A program made the position numbers and the translations under genes. Below the pieces are notes generated by a model, which saw only the letters and a list, made by a program, of their open reading frames with translations, searched no databases and was not told where the DNA came from. 64,000 nucleotides of DNA from Planctellipticum variicoloris (GTDB lineage: Bacteria > Planctomycetota > Planctomycetia > Planctomycetales > Planctomycetaceae), in the NCBI RefSeq assembly GCF_030622045.1, contig NZ_CP130886.1:2803557-2867556 (forward strand), read 5' to 3'. Positions 42,407 through 51,745 of the stretch are shown piece after piece; position 1 is the first letter of the stretch; the number at the start of each line of letters is the position of its first letter.

Positions 42407-44434
42407 CTACTTCCCGAGCAGGGCGGCTTCTTCTTCGCTGTCGAGATCGAACATTTCTCGCAGAAACCGCGAGACCTTGGTCAGCTTGCGCTTGCCGTAA
42501 CTCGTGCGCGTTTCGGCGCGCGTCAGCGTCAGGTAGTCCTTGGCCCGCGTCACGCCGACGTACGCCAGCCGCCGCTCTTCTTCGATCGCATTGGGATCGT
42601 CCCCCTCCGCATCCACCGATCGCTTGTGCGGCAGGATCCCTTCTTCGAGCCCGACGAGGAACACGCGGGGGAACTCGAGTCCCTTGGCGCTGTGCAGCGT
42701 CATCAGTTTCGCCGCGGGTCGATCGAGCTGCTTGTCGTCGTTGCCGAAGTTCTCTTCCCGCCCCTCCAGGGTCGTCTGTTCGAGGAATTCCGAGAGCGTC
42801 GGCTGGTGCGTCCGCTCTTCGTACTGTTCCAGGGCTTCGATGCACTCGTCGATCGTCCCCGAGCGGGCGAGCTGCTGGTGCTTTTCCTTGTACTGCTTCT
42901 CAATCTCCGACTCGTAGTCGATGACGTCGACCAATTCGCGGAGGAGCGTGCTGATTTTCTGCCCGGGGGTCTGAAGCTGACTGCGGAACCGCGCCAGGAG
43001 ATGATGAAACTCCTCCATCGCCTTGGCCGTCTTGACGGTGATTTCTTTCGCCGCCACGGCGTCGGGGACCGCCGCCCAGAATTTCTGACCCGATTTGACG
43101 GCCCGCGTCAGGACCTTTTCCACGGCGGTATCACCGATGCCGCGGGCCGGGGTGTTGATGATCCGCAGCAGCGAGACTTCGTCCTCGGGATGAGCGATGG
43201 CTTTCAGGTAGGCCATCATATCCCGCACTTCCCGCCGATCGAAGAACGATTGGCCGCCGACCAGGGTGTAGGGGATATTCAGGCGCCTGAGCTCCTGCTC
43301 GAACAGCCGCGGCTGCTCGTTGGTGCGGAACAGGATGGCGATATCGCCGGGAGGGATGTTGAGCTGTTTGGTGAGATAGTTGATCTCGCGGACGACCCCT
43401 TCCGCTTCGGTCTGTTCGTCGGCATACGGGCGGACCAGGACTTCGACGCCGTCTTTGTGGGCGACCAGCGTCTTTTCGTGGCGTCCGCGGTTGTGTTTGA
43501 CCAGCGAGTTGGCCAGGTCGAGAATCTGCCGCGTGCAGCGGTAGTTGTCCTGCAGTCGGACGACCTTGGCGCCCGGAAAGTGCTGCTGAAAGCCGAGGAT
43601 GTGCTTGACTTCGGCCCCGCGCCAGCCGTAGATCGACTGGTCGTCGTCGCCGACGACGCACAGGTTGCCATGCGGCAGCACGAGGTCCCGGATGATCCGG
43701 AACTGCATCTCGTTGGTGTCCTGGTACTCGTCGATCTGCACGTGGTCGAAGCGTTGCTGCTGACGGCCGAGGACGTCTGGGAATTCGTGGAACAGCAGAT
43801 CCGTCAGCATGAGCAGATCGTCGAAATCGACCGCGCCGGCGGCCCGCAGACTCGCCTGGTACTTGCGGTAGCCGGCGGCGGCCAGCATGCCGCGATCGTC
43901 TTCGATGAAGTCCCGCGCGTCCTCCGGACCGACGCCCAGCGTTTTCCACTTGCTGATCTGCGCCAGCAGATCGCCGGGACGGAGGGACGTGTCGGGGACG
44001 CGGATGTCGCGGAGCGCCTTGCGGGCCGCCGATTCCTGATCGCCGCGGTCGTAGATCAGGAACGTCCCGGGGTAGCCCAGGGCCGTGATCTCCTGCCGCA
44101 GGATCTTCACGCACAGCGAGTGGAACGTGGAGACGACGGGGCGTGATCGCTGTCGCTTTCCGCCCAGCAGGGACGACATGCGCTCCTGCATTTCCTTGGC
44201 GGCCTTGTTCGTAAAGGTGACCGACAGAATGCGGTCGGGCTGGGTTCCCGTCCGGATCAGCTCGGCCATGCGGTAGGTGATGACGCGCGTCTTGCCCGTG
44301 CCCGCCCCCGCCAGGACCAGCAGGGGCCCCGCCAGCGTCAGGACCGCGTCCTTCTGCGACGGGTTGAGCCCCGACAGGTGTCCCCCCGCAGCCGTTGCAC
44401 TTCCGCGCGGCGCACTCAACGACAAATCAGCCAC
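42407..44434 (-). CDS. UvrD/Rep/PcrA-type DNA helicase (SF1)
   Basis: A 675-residue ATP-dependent 3'-5' helicase. Motif Q region LNPSQKDAV; Walker A AGAGTGKT (42-49); motif Ia LSVTFTNKAAKEM; motif II QIDEYQDTN (DEYQ); motif III VVGDDDQSIYGWRGA; motif IV LQDNYRCTRQIL; motif V LMTLHSAKGLEFPRVFLVGL; motif VI EERRLAYVGVTRAK. All core motifs are intact and the length is that of Rep/PcrA, without extra nuclease domains. It unwinds DNA in repair and replication restart. GTG start at 44434, 39 bases after the kinase stop; tsaB follows after seven bases. Which of Rep, UvrD or PcrA it equals cannot be decided here. Confidence 0.94.
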   Translation of the reverse strand: MADLSLSAPRGSATAAGGHLSGLNPSQKDAVLTLAGPLLVLAGAGTGKTRVITYRMAELIRTGTQPDRILSVTFTNKAAKEMQERMSSLLGGKRQRSRPVVSTFHSLCVKILRQEITALGYPGTFLIYDRGDQESAARKALRDIRVPDTSLRPGDLLAQISKWKTLGVGPEDARDFIEDDRGMLAAAGYRKYQASLRAAGAVDFDDLLMLTDLLFHEFPDVLGRQQQRFDHVQIDEYQDTNEMQFRIIRDLVLPHGNLCVVGDDDQSIYGWRGAEVKHILGFQQHFPGAKVVRLQDNYRCTRQILDLANSLVKHNRGRHEKTLVAHKDGVEVLVRPYADEQTEAEGVVREINYLTKQLNIPPGDIAILFRTNEQPRLFEQELRRLNIPYTLVGGQSFFDRREVRDMMAYLKAIAHPEDEVSLLRIINTPARGIGDTAVEKVLTRAVKSGQKFWAAVPDAVAAKEITVKTAKAMEEFHHLLARFRSQLQTPGQKISTLLRELVDVIDYESEIEKQYKEKHQQLARSGTIDECIEALEQYEERTHQPTLSEFLEQTTLEGREENFGNDDKQLDRPAAKLMTLHSAKGLEFPRVFLVGLEEGILPHKRSVDAEGDDPNAIEEERRLAYVGVTRAKDYLTLTRAETRTSYGKRKLTKVSRFLREMFDLDSEEEAALLGK

Positions 44435-44473
44435 CCCATCCTCCTGATCGGCTCCGCCAGCGGCGGAGGAGAG

Positions 44474-45358
44474 TCATCCCTGAATCGTTGCGCCGGGCAA
44501 CTGCCGCAACGGCTGCAGCATTTCGGCCATCGTCTGCCAGCGATCGTCGGGCCGCAGCTCCAGCCCCTTCATGATCGTGTCCGACAGCTCCGGATCGATA
44601 TCGCGGGCGTAGACTCGCAGGTCGGTCGCCGGCGTATTCATGTGCTGCATCACTGCTTCCAGGGTCCCGGCGGCGTCCCACGGCATCCGCCCGGCGCACA
44701 TTTCGTAACACGTCACCGCGTACGAAAAGATGTCGATCCGCTGGTCAGTCCGCTGCCGCTTCACCAGCTCGGGGGCCATATAGTTCGCCGTTCCGGTCCG
44801 GTTGCCGGGCGCCTGGTACGGCGGCGTATTCGGCACGACCAGCCCGAAGTCGATGAGCTTGACGTGGTACTGCATGTCGAGCAGGACGTTCCGCGGGCAG
44901 ATGTCGCGGTGAATCCACTGCTGCTTGTGGAAGTACTGGATCGCATCCCCCAGCTCGATCATTATCCGGACGCGATACTTCTTCATCACGTCGTTCTGGG
45001 CGTCGATCAGGACGCTGAGGGCCATCCCTTCGACGTACTCCATCACCAGATACTGCTCGCCGTTCGTCGTCATCCCGTATTCGGTCGTTTCCACGATCCG
45101 CGGATGCTTGAGCGCAATCGCGATCTCCCCCTCGGTCGGCTTCTTCAGCCGTTTGTCGAAGCGGGCTTCGAGCTTGCGGGTCTTCTCCAGGTCCAGCACC
45201 TTGAGGGCCACGATCCGTCCGCTGCGCGAATCGCGCGCCTTCCAGACCTTGGACATGCTCCCCTGGCCGACGCGGCTGATCAGCTCGAACCGGCGGACGA
45301 TGTCGACTTTGTCGACGCGGGGCTTCCGCTGCAGCAACGACGTCAGATACTTCCACAT
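44474..45358 (-). CDS. Soluble Ser/Thr protein kinase
   Basis: A 294-residue protein that is nearly all kinase domain. Glycine loop VGQGSMSKVW (30-39), catalytic Lys K53 in VALKVL, the regulatory Glu in EGEIAIAL, catalytic loop HRDICPRN (150-157, D152 and N157 present), metal-binding DFG at 170-172 and APE as MAPELVKR. The Lys normally two after the catalytic Asp (HRDLKPxN) is Cys here, which may alter activity. There is no membrane span or sensor domain, unusual among planctomycete Hanks kinases, which are mostly membrane-anchored. It lies between accD (upstream) and the helicase gene, 39 bases from the latter. Confidence 0.92.
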   Translation of the reverse strand: MWKYLTSLLQRKPRVDKVDIVRRFELISRVGQGSMSKVWKARDSRSGRIVALKVLDLEKTRKLEARFDKRLKKPTEGEIAIALKHPRIVETTEYGMTTNGEQYLVMEYVEGMALSVLIDAQNDVMKKYRVRIMIELGDAIQYFHKQQWIHRDICPRNVLLDMQYHVKLIDFGLVVPNTPPYQAPGNRTGTANYMAPELVKRQRTDQRIDIFSYAVTCYEMCAGRMPWDAAGTLEAVMQHMNTPATDLRVYARDIDPELSDTIMKGLELRPDDRWQTMAEMLQPLRQLPGATIQG

Positions 45359-45510
45359 GGAGCAGGCACCGGCTCGAACAGACGGATCGGAACTCGGGAG
45401 TCGACGGGAGACTGCAGTATACCGCCGCTGCCCGCCAAGCGACCATCACAGCCCGGAGAACGGACCTGAAGACCGCGCGCTTCCGCCCGGATGATGTCGG
45501 ATGGCCGGCG

Positions 45511-46356
45511 TCACTTGCCGCAGTAGTCGAACAGGCGGGCGATCTCGCTCCGCAGTTCGGGGCGCGCCACGATGCGGTCGACGAATCCGTGCTTCAACAG
45601 GAATTCGCTGGTCTGGAAGTCCGGCGGGAGCTCGATCTTCACCGTCGCCTTGACCACGCGCGGACCGGCGAAGCCGATCAGCGCCTTCGGTTCGGCGATG
45701 ATAATGTCGCCCAGCGACGCGAAACTGGCCGCGACGCCGCCCATCGTCGGATTCGTCAGCACCGAGATGAACAGCCCCCCCGCCGACTGATACCGCGCCA
45801 GTGCGGCGGAGACTTTGCCCATCTGCATCAGGGACAGGATGCCCTCGTGCATCCGGGCGCCGCCGCCGGACCCGCTGACGATCACGACGGGGAGCGACAA
45901 TTCGGTCGCGCGTTCGATGGCCCTCGTCAGCTTCTCGCCAACGACCGAGCCCATGCTCCCCATGATGAAGGCCGAGTCGGTCAGCCCGAAGACGAGCGGG
46001 CGCCCGCGCATGTAACCCCGGCCGACGATGCAGGCTTCCTTCAGTCCGGTCTTGCGCTGCTCGGCGACGAGCCGATCCTTATAAGGTCTGGAATCGGCGA
46101 AGCCGAGCGGATCGAGCGGCGAGAGATCCGCATACCACTCTTCAAAGCTCTCCGGATCCAGCAACTGCTCGATGCGATTCTGGGCGGAGATGTAGAAGTG
46201 ATGGCCGCAATCGGGACAGAGTCCGAAGTTCTTGTCGACCTGCTTTTTGAACACGGTGTTCTTGCAGGCGTCGCAGCGGATCCACAGGCCCTCGGGCACG
46301 CCGCGCTTCTTGCGGGCCTGCGAGCTGGCGTCCGAATCGGGAACTTCGGTATTCAT
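45511..46356 (-). CDS. accD: Acetyl-CoA carboxylase carboxyltransferase subunit beta
   Basis: A 281-residue AccD. The ATG at 46356 with GAGG seven bases upstream starts the usual N-terminus; a longer open frame to 46926 is a shadow of the gene before it. A zinc ribbon ([11 protein letters not shown] ... [10 protein letters not shown], four Cys) is followed by the crotonase-fold core ([52 protein letters not shown] and the oxyanion-type GFAGPRVV). With AccA it transfers the carboxyl group from biotin to acetyl-CoA, the first step of fatty-acid synthesis. It begins 23 bases after the stop of the phosphatase-like gene. Confidence 0.96.
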   Translation of the reverse strand: MNTEVPDSDASSQARKKRGVPEGLWIRCDACKNTVFKKQVDKNFGLCPDCGHHFYISAQNRIEQLLDPESFEEWYADLSPLDPLGFADSRPYKDRLVAEQRKTGLKEACIVGRGYMRGRPLVFGLTDSAFIMGSMGSVVGEKLTRAIERATELSLPVVIVSGSGGGARMHEGILSLMQMGKVSAALARYQSAGGLFISVLTNPTMGGVAASFASLGDIIIAEPKALIGFAGPRVVKATVKIELPPDFQTSEFLLKHGFVDRIVARPELRSEIARLFDYCGK

Positions 46357-46379
46357 AACGGCCTCGATGTGGCGCAATC

Positions 46380-47009
46380 TCAGCGAGCGACTCGTCCAGC
46401 GCCGACCGGTTCTCGGCGGATCTCGTTCCAGCAGTGTCCGAAGGCGCCGGTTTCCGTATTGATGAACTCCACCCGTTCTTCGGGGGGAAGTCGATTGGTC
46501 AGACGCTCCAGCACGTAGGGCTGCCCCAGCAGCATCTGCCGCACCAGCGACGCTCCGGGTTCGGCCATCACAATCGCAATCGCGTCGAATTTTCGCAATG
46601 GACGTTCGAGCGTTTCTCCCACGCGATCGACGAACTCGGCGATGGTCTCGCCGCCCGAGGGGCAGACTGAGACCGAGTTTTCTTCGAACTGCTTGATCAG
46701 CCGGGGTTGCTTGCGCCGGACGTCGTCTTCCGGGAGCCCCTGCCAGAGCCCGAGATTGATGTTTCCCAGGGTTTCTGTCGCTTTGACCGGGACGCCGAGC
46801 CAGCCTCCCAGCGATTCCGCCGTCGCCCGGGACGACTCGGCGGGACCGCAGAAAACGACGCGGGGAGAGACTTCGCGGGGCAGGGCCTCGACGAGCTGTT
46901 CCATCACCACGACACACGATTCGCACATCGGCAGGCTCAACGAGCCTTCGATCCGGTCCTGCAACTCAAACGCCGTTGCACCCGGGCGAACCAGCACCAC
47001 AATCGCCAT
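46380..47009 (-). CDS. Histidine-phosphatase-fold protein lacking both catalytic histidines
   Basis: A 209-residue protein with the layout of the phosphoglycerate-mutase/histidine-phosphatase family. The N-terminal strand [20 protein letters not shown] aligns with the RHG-x-T motif, but the phospho-accepting His is Pro (R8-P9-G10). The arm [18 protein letters not shown] matches the family's SxxxRxxxTA region, and [14 protein letters not shown] its E..x..G.W.G segment. The second conserved His, normally SHG, is Glu-Pro in [11 protein letters not shown] (150-151). Both catalytic histidines are therefore missing, while the scaffold is kept. It is probably a non-enzymatic or regulatory binder. 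It lies directly upstream of accD and starts 34 bases after rpe ends. Confidence 0.75.
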   Translation of the reverse strand: MAIVVLVRPGATAFELQDRIEGSLSLPMCESCVVVMEQLVEALPREVSPRVVFCGPAESSRATAESLGGWLGVPVKATETLGNINLGLWQGLPEDDVRRKQPRLIKQFEENSVSVCPSGGETIAEFVDRVGETLERPLRKFDAIAIVMAEPGASLVRQMLLGQPYVLERLTNRLPPEERVEFINTETGAFGHCWNEIRREPVGAGRVAR

Positions 47010-47043
47010 GAACTCTACCGAGCTCCTTCAGGGAAGATCCGTG

Positions 47044-47730
47044 CTACGCTCCGGCCAGATGCGCCAGATTGGCGATCGCCGGACCGTACTCCGCGGCGTC
47101 AAAAACAGAGCTGCCGGCGACAAACAGCCGGGCTCCTGCCGCGGAGGCCGCCGAAATCGTGGAGGCCGCAATGCCCCCGTCGATCGACAGCACCGTCTTC
47201 GGTGACACAATCTCTTTCAATCGCTGCAGCTTCGGCAGCACTTCGGGCATGAACCTCTGACCGCCGAATCCCGGCTGGACGCTCATGACGAGGACCAGGT
47301 CGCAGGCGGGCAGAAAGGGCTCGATTGCGGAGACCGGGGTCCCCGGGTTCAGCGCCAGACCGGCCACGCGCCCGGCCTCGCGAATCCGCGACAGCACCGG
47401 CGTCGGGTCGGGAACGGCTTCAATATGGATCGTGATCGCGTCGCAGCCCGCCTGGAGATACTCGTCCAGGTACTTGCCGGGATCCGAGATCATCAGGTGC
47501 GCGTCGAAGAACCGCTCGGACCGCTTCCGGGCCGCCTGGATCAGCATCGGGCCGTAGGACAGGTTCGGCACGAAGTGGCCGTCCATGACGTCCCAGTGAA
47601 TGACGTCCGCGCCGGCCGCGTCGAGCCTGGACAATTCGCCGACGAGATCGGCGAAATCGCATTTCAGCATCGACGGCGCGATCAGCGGGTGATCGGCAGC
47701 CAGACTGGCCAGACGGGATCGTCGATCCAT
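47044..47730 (-). CDS. rpe: Ribulose-phosphate 3-epimerase
   Basis: A 228-residue (beta/alpha)8 enzyme. The signature regions are intact: IAPSMLKCDFADL, HWDVMDGHFVPNLSYGP (metal-binding His and Asp), DAHLMISDPGKYL (His), VMSVQPGFGGQRFMPEVL and SIDGGIAAST (Asp), then LFVAGSSVF. It interconverts ribulose-5-phosphate and xylulose-5-phosphate in the pentose-phosphate pathway, using a divalent metal. It lies upstream of the dead-phosphatase and accD genes and downstream of gap, from which it is separated by a strong hairpin, so it may have its own promoter in the 134-base gap. Confidence 0.95.
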   Translation of the reverse strand: MDRRSRLASLAADHPLIAPSMLKCDFADLVGELSRLDAAGADVIHWDVMDGHFVPNLSYGPMLIQAARKRSERFFDAHLMISDPGKYLDEYLQAGCDAITIHIEAVPDPTPVLSRIREAGRVAGLALNPGTPVSAIEPFLPACDLVLVMSVQPGFGGQRFMPEVLPKLQRLKEIVSPKTVLSIDGGIAASTISAASAAGARLFVAGSSVFDAAEYGPAIANLAHLAGA

Positions 47731-47800
47731 GGGACCCAGACCAAGCTGAGAAGTTTTCCAGTTGCCGCACCGGACAGGGCGGCGATCCGGCGGCGGATTG

Positions 47801-47826
47801 CCCGGCGGGGCTGACGCCCCGCCGGG
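47801..47826 (-). terminator. Perfect stem-loop after gap
   Basis: Eleven-pair stem CCCGGCGGGGC / GCCCCGCCGGG, loop TGAC, 37 bases after the gap stop. It lacks a T-run, so termination strength is uncertain. Confidence 0.65.
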
Positions 47827-47863
47827 ACAAGACCGCAGAGGAAGGGGAGCCTTCCCGTTCCGA

Positions 47864-48886
47864 CTACAGACGGGCGACCTTGGCGATCAGGTCGGCGGTC
47901 CGGCTGGAGTAGCCGAACTCGTTGTCGTACCACGAGAGGACCTTGACCATCCGCTTCTGCAGGACCATGGTCCAGGGGGCGTGGAAGATCGAGCTGTGGG
48001 GGTTGCCGATGACGTCGCTGGAGACGATCGGGTCTTCGGTGTATTCCAGAATTCCCTTGAGCCGGCCTTCGGCGGCTTCCTTGATCGCGCCGTTGATCTC
48101 GGCTTCGGTGACGTCCTTCTCCAGGTTGACGACGAGGTCGACAATGCTGCCGACGGGGACCGGTACGCGGAGCGAGATCCCGGTGAGCTTGCCGTTCAAG
48201 GCCGGCAGCACTTCGCCGACGGCCTTCGCGGCGCCGGTCGTGGTGGGGATGATGTTGATGGCGGCGGCCCGCGAACGATAGATGTTGTCGTGCAACTGGT
48301 CCGACACGCGCTGATCGTTGGTGTAGGCGTGGCAGGTCGTCATCAGGCCGCTGGCGATGCCGAACTTTTCCTGCAGAATCATGGCGACGGGAGCCAGGCA
48401 GTTCGTGGTGCAGCTTGCGTTCGAGATCGTCTTGTGCTCGGCGGTGAGCTGATTGTCGTTGACGCCCATGACGACCGTCAGGTCCGGCTTATCCTTGGCG
48501 GGGGCGGAGAGGATCACCTTGCGGGCGCCCGCTTCGATGTGGCTGTCGTAGCCGGGCTTGCCGTCCTTCGCGCGGCCGGTGAAGAAGCCGGTCGATTCCA
48601 GGGCGATTTCGACGCCGAGGTCTTTCCAGGGCAAGTTGCGCGGATCCTTCTCCGCACAGACCTTGACCTTCTTGCCGTTGACGATGATCGAATCGCCTTC
48701 GCAGGAAACGGTTCCGTTGAACCGTCCCTGGACGCTGTCGTACTTCAGCAGGGTGGCCAGCGAGTCCGGCTTCCCGAGGTCGTTGATCGCGACAATCTCA
48801 AATTCGTCCGGGCGGGCGGCCATTGCACGGAACGCCACGCGACCAATCCGACCGAAACCGTTGATACCGACACGCACCGCTGCCAC
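47864..48886 (-). CDS. gap: Glyceraldehyde-3-phosphate dehydrogenase (type I)
   Basis: A 340-residue enzyme. The start is the GTG at 48886, preceded by AAGGAG nine bases away; an upstream in-frame ATG at 49024 would add 46 residues not found in the family. NAD-binding start [19 protein letters not shown]; catalytic Cys in [13 protein letters not shown]; partner His in [10 protein letters not shown]; substrate-phosphate segment [20 protein letters not shown]-terminal [11 protein letters not shown]. It oxidises glyceraldehyde-3-phosphate to 1,3-bisphosphoglycerate in glycolysis. Confidence 0.96.
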   Translation of the reverse strand: MAAVRVGINGFGRIGRVAFRAMAARPDEFEIVAINDLGKPDSLATLLKYDSVQGRFNGTVSCEGDSIIVNGKKVKVCAEKDPRNLPWKDLGVEIALESTGFFTGRAKDGKPGYDSHIEAGARKVILSAPAKDKPDLTVVMGVNDNQLTAEHKTISNASCTTNCLAPVAMILQEKFGIASGLMTTCHAYTNDQRVSDQLHDNIYRSRAAAINIIPTTTGAAKAVGEVLPALNGKLTGISLRVPVPVGSIVDLVVNLEKDVTEAEINGAIKEAAEGRLKGILEYTEDPIVSSDVIGNPHSSIFHAPWTMVLQKRMVKVLSWYDNEFGYSSRTADLIAKVARL

Positions 48887-49265
48887 TGTGGGAAACTCCT
48901 TACGAACCAAGCCCGGCTGGCGGGATTGCGTGAGACGCAAAGCCTGCTGAAGCCAAGCCGTTTGTATACCTCCGGTTACGCCCGGAATGCGCCGAATTAT
49001 AGGAATACCGGAGCGTGGGAACAAGCAACGGTCGTCGGTACTGCGGACAACCGCACCTTACGATTTCCAGAGCCTGCGGCTATCGCATGACTGAACGAGA
49101 GCGCGATTGTCCGCGCGACCGGCGGGCAGCGACCAATGCATGTACATATTCCTGTTTGACGATCCCGCCGATCGTTTCTCCGGGCGCCACTCTATTCATC
49201 GCCGCCGAATGCGGCATCCACGACAAACCCATTTCTGAGTCGGCAGCGGCCCCGCCCCCGGCGGG
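48887..49265. other. Upstream region of gap, no gene seen
   Basis: 379 bases between the gap start and the stop of the next minus-strand gene. It should hold the gap promoter, but I find no convincing boxes. No RNA gene or hairpin of note. Confidence 0.4.
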
Positions 49266-50066
49266 TTACCAGAGTTTCCACCAGGATTTGGGTTTGGCGG
49301 AGGAGGATGCGACCGGGGAGGCGGCTTCGCCGGAGGAGACGACCCGGTTTTCGGGGAGCAGGACGCAGCTCAGGTTGCCGTGCGTGCCGCCGGTGGTGTC
49401 GATCAGCAGGCGTCGCGGCCGAATCACGACTTCCGGGACGCGGACGTGTCCCGAGACGACCGCCAGCGGGCAGTCGTTCGGCGGTTCCTGCTCGATGAAG
49501 GCCTTGGAGCAGAGCCAGGGAGGGCGACTGAGAGTGAAATCCCGGGCTTTCAGCACGCGGCGCTGCAGGTCGTAGGGCTGGTTGGGGTCCAGACCGGCGT
49601 GCACGAAGAGGTATTTCGGATGCTCGACGGCCCAAGGCAGATTGACCAGCAGTTCGCGGTGGTGCGGAGGAACCTTTGCGGCCAGATCTTCGAGGTTGCC
49701 GAACTCTGCTCCATACGACTCGAACGTGGTCTCGGCGTCGTACTGACCGACCCAGCGTTCGCGCCAGTTCGTGAATTCGAGCGACGGATGCCAGCCGAGA
49801 GCCGAGAGCATGGCGAACTCGTGATTTCCTTCGATCGCCGTGGTGCGGGGATGGCTCTTCAGGAGTTTCGCCAGGATCTCGACGGCGCCGGCGGGATCGG
49901 GGCCGCGATCGACGAGGTCTCCGATGAAGACGATCCAGCGCTGTGCGTAGTCGGGGAGCCGTTGCAGTTTGTCGAGGACGGCCAGCAGTTTGTCGACCTG
50001 GCCGTGCACGTCGCCAATGACGGCGACCGGCCCGTCAATTTTTGTCGCCAGTGAAACACCCGCCAC
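49266..50066 (-). CDS. Metallophosphoesterase (PPP-like protein/diadenosine phosphatase family)
   Basis: A 266-residue cytosolic phosphoesterase with a GTG start at 50066. Metal-binding motifs in order are AVIGDVHGQVDK (GDxHG), FIGDLVDRGPDP (GDxVDRG), AIEGNHEFAML (GNHE), LFVHAGLDP (His) and VVSGHVRVPEVVI (GH). This set and the spacing match bacterial PPP-type phosphatases and ApaH/PrpE relatives. The last 35 residues, which are Ser/Ala/Lys-rich and end WWKLW, are an appendage. Substrate is either phosphoprotein or a dinucleoside polyphosphate; a role opposite the nearby Ser/Thr kinase is possible but the genes are not coupled. Confidence 0.86.
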   Translation of the reverse strand: MAGVSLATKIDGPVAVIGDVHGQVDKLLAVLDKLQRLPDYAQRWIVFIGDLVDRGPDPAGAVEILAKLLKSHPRTTAIEGNHEFAMLSALGWHPSLEFTNWRERWVGQYDAETTFESYGAEFGNLEDLAAKVPPHHRELLVNLPWAVEHPKYLFVHAGLDPNQPYDLQRRVLKARDFTLSRPPWLCSKAFIEQEPPNDCPLAVVSGHVRVPEVVIRPRRLLIDTTGGTHGNLSCVLLPENRVVSSGEAASPVASSSAKPKSWWKLW

Positions 50067-50390
50067 AGATCGCCCCTCTCGCTATCCCTGCAAGTCAGCC
50101 GGCGCGGGATTGCTGCGCCGGGTTCGTTCCGTCCCTGGAAAACAGCGTAACTGGGTCGGCCCGCACGGGCTAGTGCAGTGACCCGTGCAGATCAGACCTC
50201 AATGGGGTCGCTGGCGTCGGCCGTTTTGAGCCGCCCCCAAGCGAAGTGGCGAGAATCCGGGGGATCGAAGACTCGACCCCAACCACCCGACTATTTCTGG
50301 AGCATGTTCCGGTTTGGGAAAAAAACAGTCCCCGCGGCGGAATGGGGCCGACCGCGGAGACTGCGGGATGGTGTCTGCGAGATGCCTGCG
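50067..50390. other. Intergenic region, no gene seen
   Basis: 324 bases between two minus-strand genes. Part near 50330-50375 contains CCGCGG-rich inverted segments downstream of the gene ending at 50391, possibly a weak terminator. Otherwise nothing recognisable. Confidence 0.4.
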
Positions 50391-51485
50391 TTAAGGCAGC
50401 GGCAGGGTCTTCAGATTCAGGCTGCCATCGGCGGAGACGAGGACGACCGCCATCGTCTCGTTCAGCTTGTCGAGCTGAATGGCGCCGGCGTAGGAATCGA
50501 CGGTCTCATATTTCTGACCGGCGGTGCCGCCGCCCGAGATGGGCTTTGTGAGGCCTTCCTCGCGATCGAGGTTGTCCGTGTCGATCTTCATCACGCCGCG
50601 GGCGCTGTTGGCCAGCAGCAGATAGTCTTTGCCATCCTTCTTGTAGACGATCATGTCGAGGGGCTGGTTCCGGTTGCCCAGCTCGGCGACGGTCGTCCCC
50701 TTGACCTTCTCGGTCCCTTCCAGGGCGGCGATGGGGAACTTAACGAGGGGGGTGCAGACGAAGCCGGCCAGAACGTTGGGCTTGCCGTCGATGATGAACG
50801 GCACGAAGGTCCGGATCGGGGCATAGTCTTCGACGCGGCCGTGGGCTGCATGGAAGATTTCCAGGCTGGCGCCGTCGTCGGCTTCGGTGAAGGGGAACGC
50901 CAGGGCCCGGACGTTTGAGGCCGACTTGGCGCTGCTCAGTCCGGTCACGAGGACCTGGCCGTCGACGAACGCCAGGTCCGTCACCGAATCCATCCGCTTG
51001 TTGACGGTCCGACCGCGCTGTTCGACGTCTTTGTCTTCCGGCGCGTTGGAGAGAGAGGCTCGCGAGAACGGGACGTCTTTCAGAGAAACGCTGGAGACGT
51101 TGCCGGCCGCGTCGAGTTTGGCAATCGCCGGAGCGTCGCCGGCCATGACGCTGAGGAACACATTGCCGGTCTGAGGATTGACGGCCAGATCCTTGATCAC
51201 GATTTTCGAAGCGTTGAGGGCGGTCGCGATTTTGGCGTCGAGGCCGGCGATGTCATACTTCGCGGCGCTGGGGTCGCCGGTCTTATCGCCGGTCTGGATG
51301 GCTACGATGGCAGCCCCCTTCGGGTCGCCGATGAGCAGGATGCCATCGGGACCGAATGCGAGCGGCCCGGCCGACTGCAGTTCGGGGGAGCCTTTGGGCA
51401 GCTTGTAGATATCGGCACTGAAGCCCAATGACGCACAGGCCAGCCAGGCCGCAGCGGCCGAGGCCAGCATTCCATTCCGTCGCAT
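50391..51485 (-). CDS. Secreted protein of unknown function, probable beta-propeller
   Basis: A 364-residue protein with an AAGGGAG ribosome site and a signal peptide (GMLASAAAAWLACASLGFSA). The mature part has repeated four-strand-like blocks, for example LAFGPDGILLIGDPKGAAIV, KDLAVNPQTGNVFLSVM, VTDLAFVDGQVLVTGLSSAK and MIVYKKDGKDYLLLANSARG. This pattern fits a beta-propeller of the NHL/SMP-30 kind, but no diagnostic residues stand out. It is divergent from the DUF1080 gene across a 260-base gap. Location is periplasmic or extracellular by signal only. Confidence 0.68.
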   Translation of the reverse strand: MRRNGMLASAAAAWLACASLGFSADIYKLPKGSPELQSAGPLAFGPDGILLIGDPKGAAIVAIQTGDKTGDPSAAKYDIAGLDAKIATALNASKIVIKDLAVNPQTGNVFLSVMAGDAPAIAKLDAAGNVSSVSLKDVPFSRASLSNAPEDKDVEQRGRTVNKRMDSVTDLAFVDGQVLVTGLSSAKSASNVRALAFPFTEADDGASLEIFHAAHGRVEDYAPIRTFVPFIIDGKPNVLAGFVCTPLVKFPIAALEGTEKVKGTTVAELGNRNQPLDMIVYKKDGKDYLLLANSARGVMKIDTDNLDREEGLTKPISGGGTAGQKYETVDSYAGAIQLDKLNETMAVVLVSADGSLNLKTLPLP

Positions 51486-51745
51486 CTTCGATCTCCCTTC
51501 AGGACATTCCGACTGTCTGCCGGCACAATACGCGGGACCCCGCCGGCGCTTGGACGCATGGTACCAGCCTGACTCTCAGAGTGACCAATGAAAACCATGA
51601 AAGAATCTCATTGCGTCGTCTCAAAACAGACTGTCCGAGCGGAGGGCAGTGGCGTTCCCCGATCCTCTCCGGCATAGTGATGCTGCGCGGCAGGCGCTAC
51701 CGGACTGCCGCCTCGTGAGATCCCATTTCTGCTGCGGAACTTCCC

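Noticed and set aside
46357-46926. N-terminal extension of accD
   Set aside because: Overlaps the histidine-phosphatase-like gene in another frame; the family N-terminus begins at 46356 with its own ribosome site.
48887-49024. N-terminal extension of gap
   Set aside because: Would add 46 residues not found in GAPDH; the GTG at 48886 has a good AAGGAG site.
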